Below are positions 1-9,615 of a stretch of DNA of 64,000 nucleotides, one piece after another. Below the pieces are notes generated by a model. The model was given only the letters and a program-made list of their open reading frames with translations. It did not search any database and was not told the DNA's origin. This stretch comes from Flavobacterium fryxellicola (GTDB lineage: Bacteria; Bacteroidota; Bacteroidia; Flavobacteriales; Flavobacteriaceae). The stretch lies in assembly GCF_900143245.1 (NCBI RefSeq), contig NZ_FRDK01000007.1:1-64000 (forward strand), written 5' to 3'. Made by a program: the position numbers and the translations under genes. Each line of letters begins with the position of its first letter. Within the stretch, counting starts at the first letter, position 1.

Positions 1-482
1 CTCTTCTTGTTCTTGACATAATTCTGCTAATTTAAGGTTTTTAATCCTATCTTAATTTAAAGCAAAAAATTGTACGTTTTTTGGGGAGCAGCATAGAACA
101 TAATGCAGATAGCCTTTATAATTTCTAGAATAAATAAAAAAGATAACCAAGACTACTTTGAGCCTTCCCTACTCTGTCTTTAATTTTTTTAATATTAAAT
201 GGTAATTTTAATTAAACTACTGCATAAAAATTTAAACGCTACAAAAGCAGTCTCTATTAAGATCAATACAAATGTTGACGATAATGTATATCAAAGAAAA
301 AACAGTTTTGCTAAGAAAGAAAGTCAACTTCCATTTTGCATTATAAGATTTTATTTGAGAAAAATTTTGTGTCTCTTTACTTGTTAAATAAATTTATTTT
401 AAGTTTACTTTACTTTCTTTTGTTTTCCTTTTAGATACGCTTCAACTTTTCTTACATTTACAGCTCAACATAAGAATGCTAA
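1..482. other. Non-coding left edge upstream of hsdR
   Basis: No convincing gene is visible. A 62-codon open frame at 199-387 has a low-complexity Lys/Asn/Phe-rich translation with no recognisable family, so it is not annotated. The stretch is very AT-rich and presumably carries the promoter of the restriction operon, but no clean TAnnTTTG box is seen close to the hsdR start. No integrase, tRNA or direct repeat marking an island end could be recognised here. Confidence 0.5.
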
Positions 483-3400
483 ATGAAGTTCAACGAAGAT
501 TCAAGAGTTAAAATCCCTGCTTTATTGCATTTAATGCGTTTAGGGTACCAATATATTCCGTTAAAGGAACAAACTCGGATAGAAGAAAACAACATATTTT
601 CTTCTATTTTCGTTTCTAAAATTTGTGAAATCAATTCTATATCTGAGCACGAGGCCTTAAGAGTATTAGATGAAATTAATCTCGAATTGGATTATGAGGA
701 TCTAGGAAAAAAATTCTATGAACGGCTTACTGCAACCTCTGGAATTAAATTAATTGATTTTGAAAAATTTGAAAATAATAGTTTTCATGTAACTACTGAA
801 TTGACTTGTAAATCTGGGGATGAAGAGTTTCGACCTGATATTACGGTTTTAATCAACGGTATGCCTTTGGCTTTTATTGAAGTTAAAAAACCGCATAACA
901 AGCAGGGTGTTATAGACGAACGTAACAGAATCAATACCCGATTCAAAAATAAACATTTCAGACGATTTGCAAATATTTCTCAGTTGTTAGTTTTCTCTAA
1001 TAATATGGAATATGAAGACGGTATCGTAGAACCTATTTTTGGTGCTTTTTACGCTAGTCCATCTTATGGTCAGGTTTCATTCAATTATTTTAGAGAAGAT
1101 GCCGATTATCCAGTAAAACAGTCATTGGTAAATCTAAGTGAAAGTATTGAAAATGCACTATTAAAAGATAATAATTTAATGGTTATCAAACATTCACCTG
1201 AATACATAACCAATAAACAAGACAATACACCGACCAATCGTATCCTGACTTCATTATTTAGTAAAGAGCGCTTAAAATTCATTTTAAAATATGCCATTGC
1301 GTATGTGGAAGAGGAAAACCTGGGTAAGATTTCTTATCAGAAACACATTATGCGCTACCCTCAATTGTTTGCAACGCAAGCAATAGCTACCAAATTAGAT
1401 CAAGGACAGCATAAAGGGATTATCTGGCACACCCAAGGATCTGGAAAAACGGCTCTAGCCTATTACAACGTAAAGCATTTAACAAACTATTATTCCAAAA
1501 AGCAAATTATTCCTAAGTTTTACTTTATTGTAGATCGTATCGATTTATTAATTCAGGCTTCTAGTGAATTTACCAATAGAGGTTTGAAAGTGAAGCAAGT
1601 TAATTCGAAGCAAGATTTTATAAATGATCTAAAGGTTATTGGGGCAATTCACAATGATAGTGGAATACCGGAAATTACAGTAGTCAATATTCAAAAATTT
1701 TCTGAAGATGCTACTGCATTGATAAACGTAGCTTATGATATTAATATTCAACGTGTTTACTTTTTAGATGAAGCGCACCGAAGTTATAACCCAAAAGGTA
1801 ATTACTTGGCTAACTTGATTAATTCAGATCGTTCTGCGGTAATCATTGCGTTGACTGGAACTCCATTATTAAAGGAAGTAGCCAAAGATTACGATTCAAA
1901 AATGTTGTTTGGCAATTATTTTCATAAATATTACTACAACATGTCTATAGCAGACGGTTATACTTTACGCTTGATTCGAGAGCAAATTGAAGGTAATTTC
2001 AAAATGCAGATGAAAGAGGTTATGGATAAAATTAAAGTCTTGAAGGGTGATGTCACCGCAAGAGCTATTTATGCTGATCCAAAATTTGCAGAGCCTTTAT
2101 TGGATTATATTACAACAGACTTAATCAAGTTTAGAAAAGACAATCAAGATACTACCCTTGGTGGGATGGTTGTTTGTGATTCTGCCATTCAAGCCAAAGA
2201 ACTATTCAATTTATTCCAAGAGAGATATGGCTTTCAAGAGACAGATGCCAGCATTTTGATGGCAGCAGAGCCTCCTGCTAAATACGGAAGCAAAGAAGAA
2301 CCAAAATTAACCGCTGCATTAATTTTACATGATGAGAATGATACATCAATTCGAAAAGAATTAATTACTGCTTACAAAAAATCAAAAGTGGACATTTTGT
2401 TTGTTTACAATATGTTACTTACAGGTTTTGATGCCAAACGATTAAAAAAATTGTATTTGGCTCGTGTGATTCAAGATCATAATTTATTACAAACCTTAAC
2501 TCGTGTCAACCGCCCGTATAAGAAATACCATTACGGCTATGTAGTCGATTTTGCCGATATTTCGAAAGCTTTTGACCGTACTAATAAAATGTATTTTGAT
2601 GAGTTGCAAGAAGAGCTAGGTGATGAAATGGAAATGTATTCGTATTTATTCAAAACCGAAGAAGAAATCCAGCAGGAGATCAAAGAAATAAAAGAAACTT
2701 TATTTCATTATGATACCCAAAATAGAGAATTGTTTTCTCAACAAATCGAACAAATTACAGATAAATTTGAATTAATTCGATTAATAAAAGCGTTACGGAC
2801 TGCCAAAGAATTAAAAAACATTATTGCCGTCAACGGTTATGATGCTTTGGATGGCATTGCTGATTTTGAAGTTTGGAATCGTTTATTATCAGAAGCGCAA
2901 AACCGTCTCAACAATCTAAATTTTGTTGATAGTATTGGTAATGAAGAGACTTCGAAAAACTTAATTAATGTTGCTCTTGAGGATATTATTTTTGAATTTA
3001 TAAAAGTTGACGAGAGCGAATTAGTATTAGCAGATGAATTCAAAAACATATTACGCAAAACTAGAGAATCATTACAAAATAACTTTGATCAACACGATCC
3101 ACAATTCGTAAGTTTGCGTGAAGAATTAGAACGCATTTTTAAAAAGAAGAATTTAAGCGAAGTTACTCAGGCGGATATGATTGAAAACATGCACTTGCTT
3201 CAAAAAATATACGATCAAGCCAAAGAACTCAACCGAAAAAATGCGTTATTGCGAGCCAAATATGAAAATGACGAAAAATACAGTCGTATTCATAAACGCC
3301 TGAGCGAAAAGGGAACGTTAAATGCCAAAGAAATTCAGCTGCACAATGCCCTAATGCAAGTAAAACAACAAGTAGATGATAAGCTCGAAGGACAAGAAGA

Positions 3401-3557
3401 TATGATCAAGAACGAAGCTTATTTCAAACGCTATTTGCTACAACTTGTAGTGCAAGAGTTTAAAAAGAAAGAACAGATCGAAATGGATCAAGACATGAAA
3501 AATAAGGTGAGCAATTTGATCGCCAACGAATATTTACAACAATTTCAATACAGATAA
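483..3557 (+). CDS. hsdR: Type I restriction enzyme, R (endonuclease/translocase) subunit
   Basis: This is the DNA-cleaving and ATP-dependent translocating subunit of a type I restriction-modification complex. At 1024 residues it has normal family length. The N-terminal nuclease core shows PD at residues 118-119 and EVK at 133-135, the PD-(D/E)xK pattern. The SF2 motor has a Walker A TQGSGKT at 317-323, a DEAH box at 429-432 and TGTP at 458-461. A helical, Lys/Glu-rich C-terminal region follows, as expected for binding the methylase core. It is the first gene of the cluster, and hsdM starts 6 bases after its stop. The frame is intact, so the enzyme is probably functional. Confidence 0.96.
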   Translation: MKFNEDSRVKIPALLHLMRLGYQYIPLKEQTRIEENNIFSSIFVSKICEINSISEHEALRVLDEINLELDYEDLGKKFYERLTATSGIKLIDFEKFENNSFHVTTELTCKSGDEEFRPDITVLINGMPLAFIEVKKPHNKQGVIDERNRINTRFKNKHFRRFANISQLLVFSNNMEYEDGIVEPIFGAFYASPSYGQVSFNYFREDADYPVKQSLVNLSESIENALLKDNNLMVIKHSPEYITNKQDNTPTNRILTSLFSKERLKFILKYAIAYVEEENLGKISYQKHIMRYPQLFATQAIATKLDQGQHKGIIWHTQGSGKTALAYYNVKHLTNYYSKKQIIPKFYFIVDRIDLLIQASSEFTNRGLKVKQVNSKQDFINDLKVIGAIHNDSGIPEITVVNIQKFSEDATALINVAYDINIQRVYFLDEAHRSYNPKGNYLANLINSDRSAVIIALTGTPLLKEVAKDYDSKMLFGNYFHKYYYNMSIADGYTLRLIREQIEGNFKMQMKEVMDKIKVLKGDVTARAIYADPKFAEPLLDYITTDLIKFRKDNQDTTLGGMVVCDSAIQAKELFNLFQERYGFQETDASILMAAEPPAKYGSKEEPKLTAALILHDENDTSIRKELITAYKKSKVDILFVYNMLLTGFDAKRLKKLYLARVIQDHNLLQTLTRVNRPYKKYHYGYVVDFADISKAFDRTNKMYFDELQEELGDEMEMYSYLFKTEEEIQQEIKEIKETLFHYDTQNRELFSQQIEQITDKFELIRLIKALRTAKELKNIIAVNGYDALDGIADFEVWNRLLSEAQNRLNNLNFVDSIGNEETSKNLINVALEDIIFEFIKVDESELVLADEFKNILRKTRESLQNNFDQHDPQFVSLREELERIFKKKNLSEVTQADMIENMHLLQKIYDQAKELNRKNALLRAKYENDEKYSRIHKRLSEKGTLNAKEIQLHNALMQVKQQVDDKLEGQEDMIKNEAYFKRYLLQLVVQEFKKKEQIEMDQDMKNKVSNLIANEYLQQFQYR

Positions 3558-3563
3558 GAGAAC

Positions 3564-5180
3564 ATGACGCAGGATATTAATTTTATGACCAAAACCAAAT
3601 TACTCATTGACAACCTAAAAAGTGTTTGTGCTAATTATGGTTTGGGTAATGATGGAAACGAATTTAAAATTATAACACAAGTATTTTTATACAAATTCTT
3701 AAATGACAAATTTAGATATGCCGTAAAACAAGAATGCCCTGATTTAGTTAAATCAGAAGCATTTTCGGCTGTTTTGATGGAATTGTCAGATGATGATTAC
3801 TCTGATCTTATTGATTCTCTTGACCCAAATATTCCGAGGTTACAACCGGAACATTTAATTTCGCATTTGTTTACGAAGCAAAACGACGATGATTTTGCTA
3901 AATTATTTGATGATACCTTGCGTCAAATTAGTATTGAAAATGCCGAGGTTTTCTCTGTAAAATCATTTACAGGAGCAAAAGACACCTTGTTTGATGAGTT
4001 AAGTCAGTATATCTCTGATTCTTCGCAACGAGATGCTTTCTGCAAAGCTTTAATCAATAAGTTGTTTGAGTTTTCTTTTGAAGAAATGTTCGAACAGAAA
4101 TATGATTTCTTTGCTACTATTTTTGAATATTTAATTAAAGATTACAATACCGACTCTGGAGGAAAATATGCCGAGTATTACACCCCTCATGCAGTGGCAC
4201 GTATCATGGCGCAAATATTGGTACCTGAACCTGTAAAAGGCGTAAAATGCTATGACCCAAGTGCAGGATCTGGAACGCTATTAATGAGTATTGCCCACCA
4301 AATTGGCGAAGAAAATTGCACGATATACTCGGAAGATATTTCTCAAAAATCGAGTAATATGTTGCGTTTGAATTTGGTTTTGAATAACTTAACACACTCG
4401 ATCCCGAATATCATTAAAACCAATACGATTGCCTTACCTCATTACTTAGAGAATAAGTTTGATTACATCGTTTCGAACCCGCCATTTAAACTAGATTTTT
4501 CTGATTTTCATGCCAGTTTGGACAAAGACGCTTTCAAAAAAAGGTTTTTTGCAGGAATACCCAAAATTGCAAAAACCAAGAAAGAGTCTATGGCTATTTA
4601 CCTATTGTTCATTCAGCATATCATCCACAGTTTGAGCGATACGGGTAAAGCTGCTATTGTAGTACCTACAGGATTTATTACCGCTCAATCAGGAATCGAA
4701 AAAAAGATACGTGAGCGATTAATAGAAAACAATTGGTTGAGGGGTGTAGTGAGTATGCCCTCTAATATTTTTGCGAGTACAGGTACCAATGTCTCGGTTT
4801 TATTTTTGGACAAAAATGCAGATAGTCATAATATTGTTTTGATGGATGCTTCTAAATTGGGGGAAACCATAAAAGAGGGCAAAAACCAACGTACGGTTTT
4901 AACGCAAACCGAAGAAAACAGAATTATTGAAACCTTTAATAATAAAACAGCTGTTGAAGATTTATCAGTAGTAGTTACCAAAGAAGAAATTGCAACTAAG
5001 AATTTTTCTTTCTCTGCAGGGCAATATTTTGAAGTTAAGATTGAATATACTGATATTACAGCAGATGAATTTGCTGAAAAAATGAATGCTTTTGAAGCCA
5101 ATTTATCCAAATTTTTTAAGGAAGGAAATACTTTAGATCTTGAAATTCAGCAACACTTAAAAGGATTGAAGTATGAATAA
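3564..5180 (+). CDS. hsdM: Type I restriction-modification N6-adenine methyltransferase, M subunit
   Basis: This subunit methylates adenine in host copies of the recognition site using S-adenosylmethionine. It forms the M2S methylase and, with HsdR, the restriction complex. At 538 residues it has the usual HsdM layout: a helical HsdM_N region (about 10-160), then the SAM-binding motif DPSAGSGTLL at 231-240 and the catalytic NPPF at 305-308. The start ATG lies 6 bases after hsdR. The 3' end overlaps hsdS by 8 bases, which suggests translational coupling so that M and S are made together. Confidence 0.96.
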   Translation: MTQDINFMTKTKLLIDNLKSVCANYGLGNDGNEFKIITQVFLYKFLNDKFRYAVKQECPDLVKSEAFSAVLMELSDDDYSDLIDSLDPNIPRLQPEHLISHLFTKQNDDDFAKLFDDTLRQISIENAEVFSVKSFTGAKDTLFDELSQYISDSSQRDAFCKALINKLFEFSFEEMFEQKYDFFATIFEYLIKDYNTDSGGKYAEYYTPHAVARIMAQILVPEPVKGVKCYDPSAGSGTLLMSIAHQIGEENCTIYSEDISQKSSNMLRLNLVLNNLTHSIPNIIKTNTIALPHYLENKFDYIVSNPPFKLDFSDFHASLDKDAFKKRFFAGIPKIAKTKKESMAIYLLFIQHIIHSLSDTGKAAIVVPTGFITAQSGIEKKIRERLIENNWLRGVVSMPSNIFASTGTNVSVLFLDKNADSHNIVLMDASKLGETIKEGKNQRTVLTQTEENRIIETFNNKTAVEDLSVVVTKEEIATKNFSFSAGQYFEVKIEYTDITADEFAEKMNAFEANLSKFFKEGNTLDLEIQQHLKGLKYE

Positions 5181-6483
5181 ATGGAAACAAACTTCAATAG
5201 GTGAATTTATAGATTTCAACCCGTCAGAATCAATTAAAAAGGATAAAATCGCAAGAAAAATTCCTATGGATAAATTAGGAACGTTCCAACGAAAAATTAA
5301 TGGATCTGAACATTCAAAATATAGTGCAGGACCAAAATTTAGAAATGAAGATACACTTGTAGCTAAAATTACTCCCTGTTTAGAAAATGGGAAAACAGCT
5401 TATGTTGACATTCTTGAAGAGAATGAAGTTGCTTTTGGATCATCAGAATTCATAGTGTTACGAGAGAACCAAAATTCTGATTCTAAATTTATTTATTATT
5501 TAGCAAGAAGTCCTCTTTTTAGAGATAAAGCTATCAGCTGTATGGAAGGAACTTCTGGACGAAAGAGAGTAAATGAAGGAGCATTAAAACGTCAGGAGAT
5601 TTTAGTACCTAAATTAAAATCAGACCAACAAAAAATCGCATCCGTTCTTTCTGCTTTAGATGATAAAATAGAACTCAACAATAAAATCAATATTGAGTTA
5701 GAGCAAATGGCAAAAACGCTTTATGATTATTGGTTTGTACAGTTTGATTATCCTAATACAAATGGTAAGCCTTATAAATCTTCGGATGGAGAAATGGTTT
5801 ATAATACTGTTTTGAAAATGGAGATTCCTAAGAGGTGGGAAGTGAAAAAATTAAGAAAAATTTCATATATAATTAATGGGTATGCTTTTAAGAGCGAATG
5901 GTATAGTAAAGTAGGTAAGAAGATAATAAGAACAAAAAATTTTGATAATGGATACATTGTTCTTGACGATGTAGTTTATTTACCAGTATTAAAAGCAGAA
6001 GAATTTCGTAAATATGAATTAGAAAATTTTGATTTTTTAATGGTTATGGTAGGGGCTTCTACAGGTAAACATTGTATTGTAAACTCAAATGTTTTACCAG
6101 CTTTACAAAATCAAAATATGTGGAGATTTAAGTCACTTGAGGGAAATCAATTTTTTTTAAATATGTTGTTGAAAAATGTAATAATAGAACTTGAAAACAC
6201 CACTAATGGAAGTGCAAGAGGTTTTTTTCAAAAAGACACCTTTTTAGAAAAAGATATTTTACATCCGTCCAAAAATGAACTTAAAAAATATAAAGAAATT
6301 GCATCTCCAATATTCTCAAAAATTGATGTAAACCTCAAACAAAACCAAGAACTCGCACAATTAAGGGATTGGCTTTTACCAATGTTAATGAATGGTCAGG
6401 TTACTGTGGGTGATGCGGAGGAAATGGTGAATGAGCAGTTGGATAGGGTTGCTGAGGGTGGTGTTGATTATAAAAAGGATTAA
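5173..6483 (+). CDS. hsdS: Type I restriction-modification specificity subunit
   Basis: HsdS determines the bipartite DNA target of the methylase and nuclease. At 436 residues it has two target recognition domains (about 1-145 and 215-390). They are separated by a conserved helical spacer at about 145-195 that includes the sequences LVPKLKSDQQKIASVLSALD and AKTLYDYWFVQFDYP. A second, related helix at the C-terminus contains QLRDWLLPMLMNG. It begins inside hsdM. The next gene, a reverse transcriptase, starts only 2 bases after its stop. No second hsdS or inverted-repeat partner that could shuffle target domains is present in the window. Confidence 0.95.
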   Translation: MNKWKQTSIGEFIDFNPSESIKKDKIARKIPMDKLGTFQRKINGSEHSKYSAGPKFRNEDTLVAKITPCLENGKTAYVDILEENEVAFGSSEFIVLRENQNSDSKFIYYLARSPLFRDKAISCMEGTSGRKRVNEGALKRQEILVPKLKSDQQKIASVLSALDDKIELNNKINIELEQMAKTLYDYWFVQFDYPNTNGKPYKSSDGEMVYNTVLKMEIPKRWEVKKLRKISYIINGYAFKSEWYSKVGKKIIRTKNFDNGYIVLDDVVYLPVLKAEEFRKYELENFDFLMVMVGASTGKHCIVNSNVLPALQNQNMWRFKSLEGNQFFLNMLLKNVIIELENTTNGSARGFFQKDTFLEKDILHPSKNELKKYKEIASPIFSKIDVNLKQNQELAQLRDWLLPMLMNGQVTVGDAEEMVNEQLDRVAEGGVDYKKD

Positions 6484-6485
6484 GA

Positions 6486-9461
6486 ATGAAAAGTAGTTTG
6501 TTTACCAAAGAAGAAATTTTATATACCTATCGTAAAGTTAAACGAGAACTTTATAATGAAAAGGAATATATAATACTTGAAGATATTGTACAATTTGAAG
6601 AAAATCTATTTGAAAACATAGATTATCTATTTGATTTATTGAATGGGGGTTCTGATGAATTATTAAATATTTTTTTAGATAATATTAATCACATAGGTAC
6701 TTCCAATTTTATATTTAAAAAGGTCAAGTTTGCTTCAACAGGTAATTTTAAGGTTAAGAAAACTATTGAAAATTTAAATAGAAAGCTTTTTAATTTTGAT
6801 TCAAATGAAAAAGCGGACAGCATTGAATTTAGATATATTAGTCATATCTCTATTTTTTTTCAGATTATAGGTGGGTTATGGATTAACAGAATAGGGTATA
6901 AACTAGATAAGTGTTTTCCAGAGAATGTCTATGGCTGCAGACTGAAAAAGTTTGATGACGAGTTAGACTTACCATATTATAAACAAAACCATTCCCTGTA
7001 TAAACCATACTTTAATGATTATAGAAAGTGGCAAAATGATTTATTCGATAAAATTGAATCTCTTGAAAATAAAGATATAGTAGTCATAACATCTGATTTA
7101 AAAAAATACTACCATTTAATTGAAATTGAATATTTACAAAAGAAAGTTGAAACTCTAATTGAGCTAAATATAAAAGACTTAACGAAGCAAGACAAATTTT
7201 TGAACGATTTGGTATTCACAATGCTAAAGAAATTCAATGAAGCTAATAATGCTGACTATAAGGATTTTTATGATGGCGAAAATATTAATTTTAAAAATTT
7301 TGGATTACCTCTTACTCTTAACGTATCAAGAGTTTTAGCTAATATTTATTTATTAGATTTTGATAAAGATGTAATACAAAACGTAAGACCAATTTATTAC
7401 GGACGTTATGTTGATGATATGATCATTGCTGTTGAGTATAACAGTGAGAAAGATAATCTTGAATTTGAAAAAGTAATAAGTTCTTTAAAAGAATTTAAAC
7501 TCGATAAAAAAGGCGAATTAAAAAATTTAAAAGGTAAAAGTTTTAAACTTTCTTTTAATTCAGATAAAGAGAATATTTTCCTGTTTAACAATACTAAAGA
7601 TAAGGTAGAACTTAATAATTTAAGAAAATCGATTAACAAGAGTTCAAGTGAGTGGAAGTTCTTACCAGACACTTCTGAATATGATGAAAATAGTGATTTA
7701 GATCTGTTTCAAAGTATAAATAAACAATGTGATGAAGTAAATAGTTTAAGAAAATCTGAGGGTTTAATTTTAAAAAGAAATAAATTTATAAAAGAAATTT
7801 TAAGTTTTGAAAGTGATATTAAGAATTATGAAAAACCAGTTTGGCAAATTAGACTTAATAATTTTCTAAATATCACATATGATTTTATATACGATATTCA
7901 AAACTTTATTGATTTAAATAAATATGTACCTAGAATATTTGGGTTAATCATACATTCAAGTAATGATGAATTAATTAAAAAATATTTTGCTGAATTGAAT
8001 CTTGTTTTTGGAGTTTTAGAAAAGAATACAAAAAAGGAGAACAATAATAAATTCAAAAAAGCAAAAGATTTTGTTTACCGGAAGATTTACGAGAATTTGA
8101 TTTGTTCAAATTGTTTATATAAAGTTGATTCAAAATATGCATTAGAATTATTGAGTTATGAAATTCACTATAATGAAAATTTTGAATACAATGTAAAAAG
8201 GTATTTCAACACAGACTTACATAGTATACCATTTAAAAATTGCTATTTCAAGTATGAGGAATATGCTAAATACATATCAAGTAATTTACAAGAAGCAGGT
8301 TTTGAAGATTTAACAAATATATTTTTTAATGAAAATTTAAAGAATTTTATTAGTAGTAACATCCAATCTACGAATTGTGGTTGCGAAGAAGGAAATTGCG
8401 ATGATTATTGTCATAAAATTTTTGAATCAACAGGTTTTTACTTCTTTACCAGAAGAATCACATTGTTGGAATTATCAGTTGCTTTTAAAAATAAAGTAAT
8501 ATTTGATCAGGATAATTTTTCAAGACTTGCAAAACAATATTACCACAGGTTTTTTATTAATACTAATCCTAAAGGTGATCAGTACAACCGTATTGATTTT
8601 ATTGAAGCTAAAAGTCAAAACAATCCGAAAGTTTGTAATACTCATTTTTTGACGAGGAACGAGTCATTTGATGCGAGAATTCGTCAATTAATTGAACCGG
8701 ATAAAAGTAGATTTGATAGACTCAAAAAAATTGTCAATAATTTAATTCGTAATAGTAACGACATTGATTATGTAGTTTTTCATGAATTAGCTCTTCCGAG
8801 ACACTTATATGTCCAAATAGCTGAAAAGTTAGGTTTTGTTGGCATAAATTTAATCAGTGGACTTGAATATAAAATTAATGAAAGTAGAAAAGAAGTAGAT
8901 AATCAATTAGTATATGTATTAAACACGGGCAATAAGACACGAGGTAGTATTGCCCTGTATCAGTCTAAAATGATTGGTGCAGTTCATGAAAACACTGAGA
9001 TTTTTAATCTAGCTAATTTCAAAATTGAAAGTTTGTACAAAGAAAAACTAATTATTAAGCACAACGGTTTTATTTTCAGTGGTCTAGTTTGTAATGATTT
9101 ACTGGATATAAACAATAGATGCTCTTTGAGAGGTAATATAGATGCATTATTTGTTATTGCATGGAATCAAGATTTAGAAACTTATCAGCACCTAGTGAAA
9201 TCTGCTTCATTAGATATACATTGTTTTGTATCATTATGCAACAATAAAAGTTACGGAGATACTAGAATCCGTGCGCCCTACAAGGATGAGTGGAAGAGGG
9301 ATATGCAAAAAATTCATGGCGGTATACTTGATAATTTTATGATTTCGGAGTTGCCAATTTATGAACTTAGAGATTATCAATCTAATAATGTTCCTCCCAA
9401 TAAACCTTTTAAACCCTTCCCAACTGGATTTATAATTTCACTAGAAAGAAAGAGAAAGTAA
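6486..9461 (+). CDS. drt1: Reverse transcriptase-nitrilase fusion, defence-associated RT type 1 (UG1) like
   Basis: This 991-residue protein joins an N-terminal reverse transcriptase to a C-terminal nitrilase-like domain. In the RT part, motif A is SDLKKYY at 203-209 (D204), a motif-B-like GLPLTLNVSRVLANIYL runs from 273, and the catalytic YVDD is at 308-311. From about 720 the sequence resembles the carbon-nitrogen hydrolase fold, with a candidate Glu-Lys-Cys triad: E767 in VVFHELALP, K828 in YQSKMIG and C869 in GLVCNDLLD. Between them is a Cys/His cluster (C631, C633, C638, C642, H643). RT-nitrilase fusions are known as the UG1/DRT type 1 antiphage family. The gene starts 2 bases after hsdS, so it is probably co-transcribed with the restriction operon. 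It looks more AT-rich than hsdRM. The assignment as an RT is firm; DRT1 membership and defence function are inferred from architecture. Confidence 0.88.
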   Translation: MKSSLFTKEEILYTYRKVKRELYNEKEYIILEDIVQFEENLFENIDYLFDLLNGGSDELLNIFLDNINHIGTSNFIFKKVKFASTGNFKVKKTIENLNRKLFNFDSNEKADSIEFRYISHISIFFQIIGGLWINRIGYKLDKCFPENVYGCRLKKFDDELDLPYYKQNHSLYKPYFNDYRKWQNDLFDKIESLENKDIVVITSDLKKYYHLIEIEYLQKKVETLIELNIKDLTKQDKFLNDLVFTMLKKFNEANNADYKDFYDGENINFKNFGLPLTLNVSRVLANIYLLDFDKDVIQNVRPIYYGRYVDDMIIAVEYNSEKDNLEFEKVISSLKEFKLDKKGELKNLKGKSFKLSFNSDKENIFLFNNTKDKVELNNLRKSINKSSSEWKFLPDTSEYDENSDLDLFQSINKQCDEVNSLRKSEGLILKRNKFIKEILSFESDIKNYEKPVWQIRLNNFLNITYDFIYDIQNFIDLNKYVPRIFGLIIHSSNDELIKKYFAELNLVFGVLEKNTKKENNNKFKKAKDFVYRKIYENLICSNCLYKVDSKYALELLSYEIHYNENFEYNVKRYFNTDLHSIPFKNCYFKYEEYAKYISSNLQEAGFEDLTNIFFNENLKNFISSNIQSTNCGCEEGNCDDYCHKIFESTGFYFFTRRITLLELSVAFKNKVIFDQDNFSRLAKQYYHRFFINTNPKGDQYNRIDFIEAKSQNNPKVCNTHFLTRNESFDARIRQLIEPDKSRFDRLKKIVNNLIRNSNDIDYVVFHELALPRHLYVQIAEKLGFVGINLISGLEYKINESRKEVDNQLVYVLNTGNKTRGSIALYQSKMIGAVHENTEIFNLANFKIESLYKEKLIIKHNGFIFSGLVCNDLLDINNRCSLRGNIDALFVIAWNQDLETYQHLVKSASLDIHCFVSLCNNKSYGDTRIRAPYKDEWKRDMQKIHGGILDNFMISELPIYELRDYQSNNVPPNKPFKPFPTGFIISLERKRK

Positions 9462-9615
9462 GTTATGGAGGTATTATAATTGTTGAAATAAGTAATAAAA
9501 AATAATATAAAGAGAGTAAGTAAGTACAATATGACAATCGAAATTGCAGATATCTATTTGTATCAATCACTTATTCTCTAAAAAGAGAATTTTATAATTA
9601 TAAAGCATAAACTAC
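9462..9615 (+). other. RT-mcrB intergenic stretch, possible small RNA region
   Basis: These 154 bases are the only sizeable gap near the RT gene. They hold a 7-bp hairpin at 9573-9590 and otherwise AT-rich sequence with no credible gene; a 16-codon frame starts near 9531. Several defence RTs use a nearby structured RNA, so this is one place to look, but nothing here proves one. Confidence 0.3.
9573..9594 (+). terminator. Hairpin between the RT gene and mcrB
   Basis: ATTCTCT (9573-9579) and AGAGAAT (9584-9590) form a perfect 7-bp stem with an AAAA loop. TTTTATAA follows. This resembles a weak intrinsic terminator or RNA-processing hairpin separating the hsd-RT transcript from mcrBC. Confidence 0.45.

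Noticed and set aside
199..387. 62-codon open frame before hsdR
   Set aside because: The translation is low-complexity, no family is recognisable and no start signal supports it.
5173..6483. Shufflon-type switching of hsdS
   Set aside because: Only one hsdS is present, with no inverted partial copy and no recombinase in the window.
6486..9461. Retron, group II intron or diversity-generating retroelement
   Set aside because: There is no msr/msd-like region next to the gene, no intron maturase layout and no template/variable repeat pair. The C-terminal nitrilase-like domain points to the UG1 class instead.
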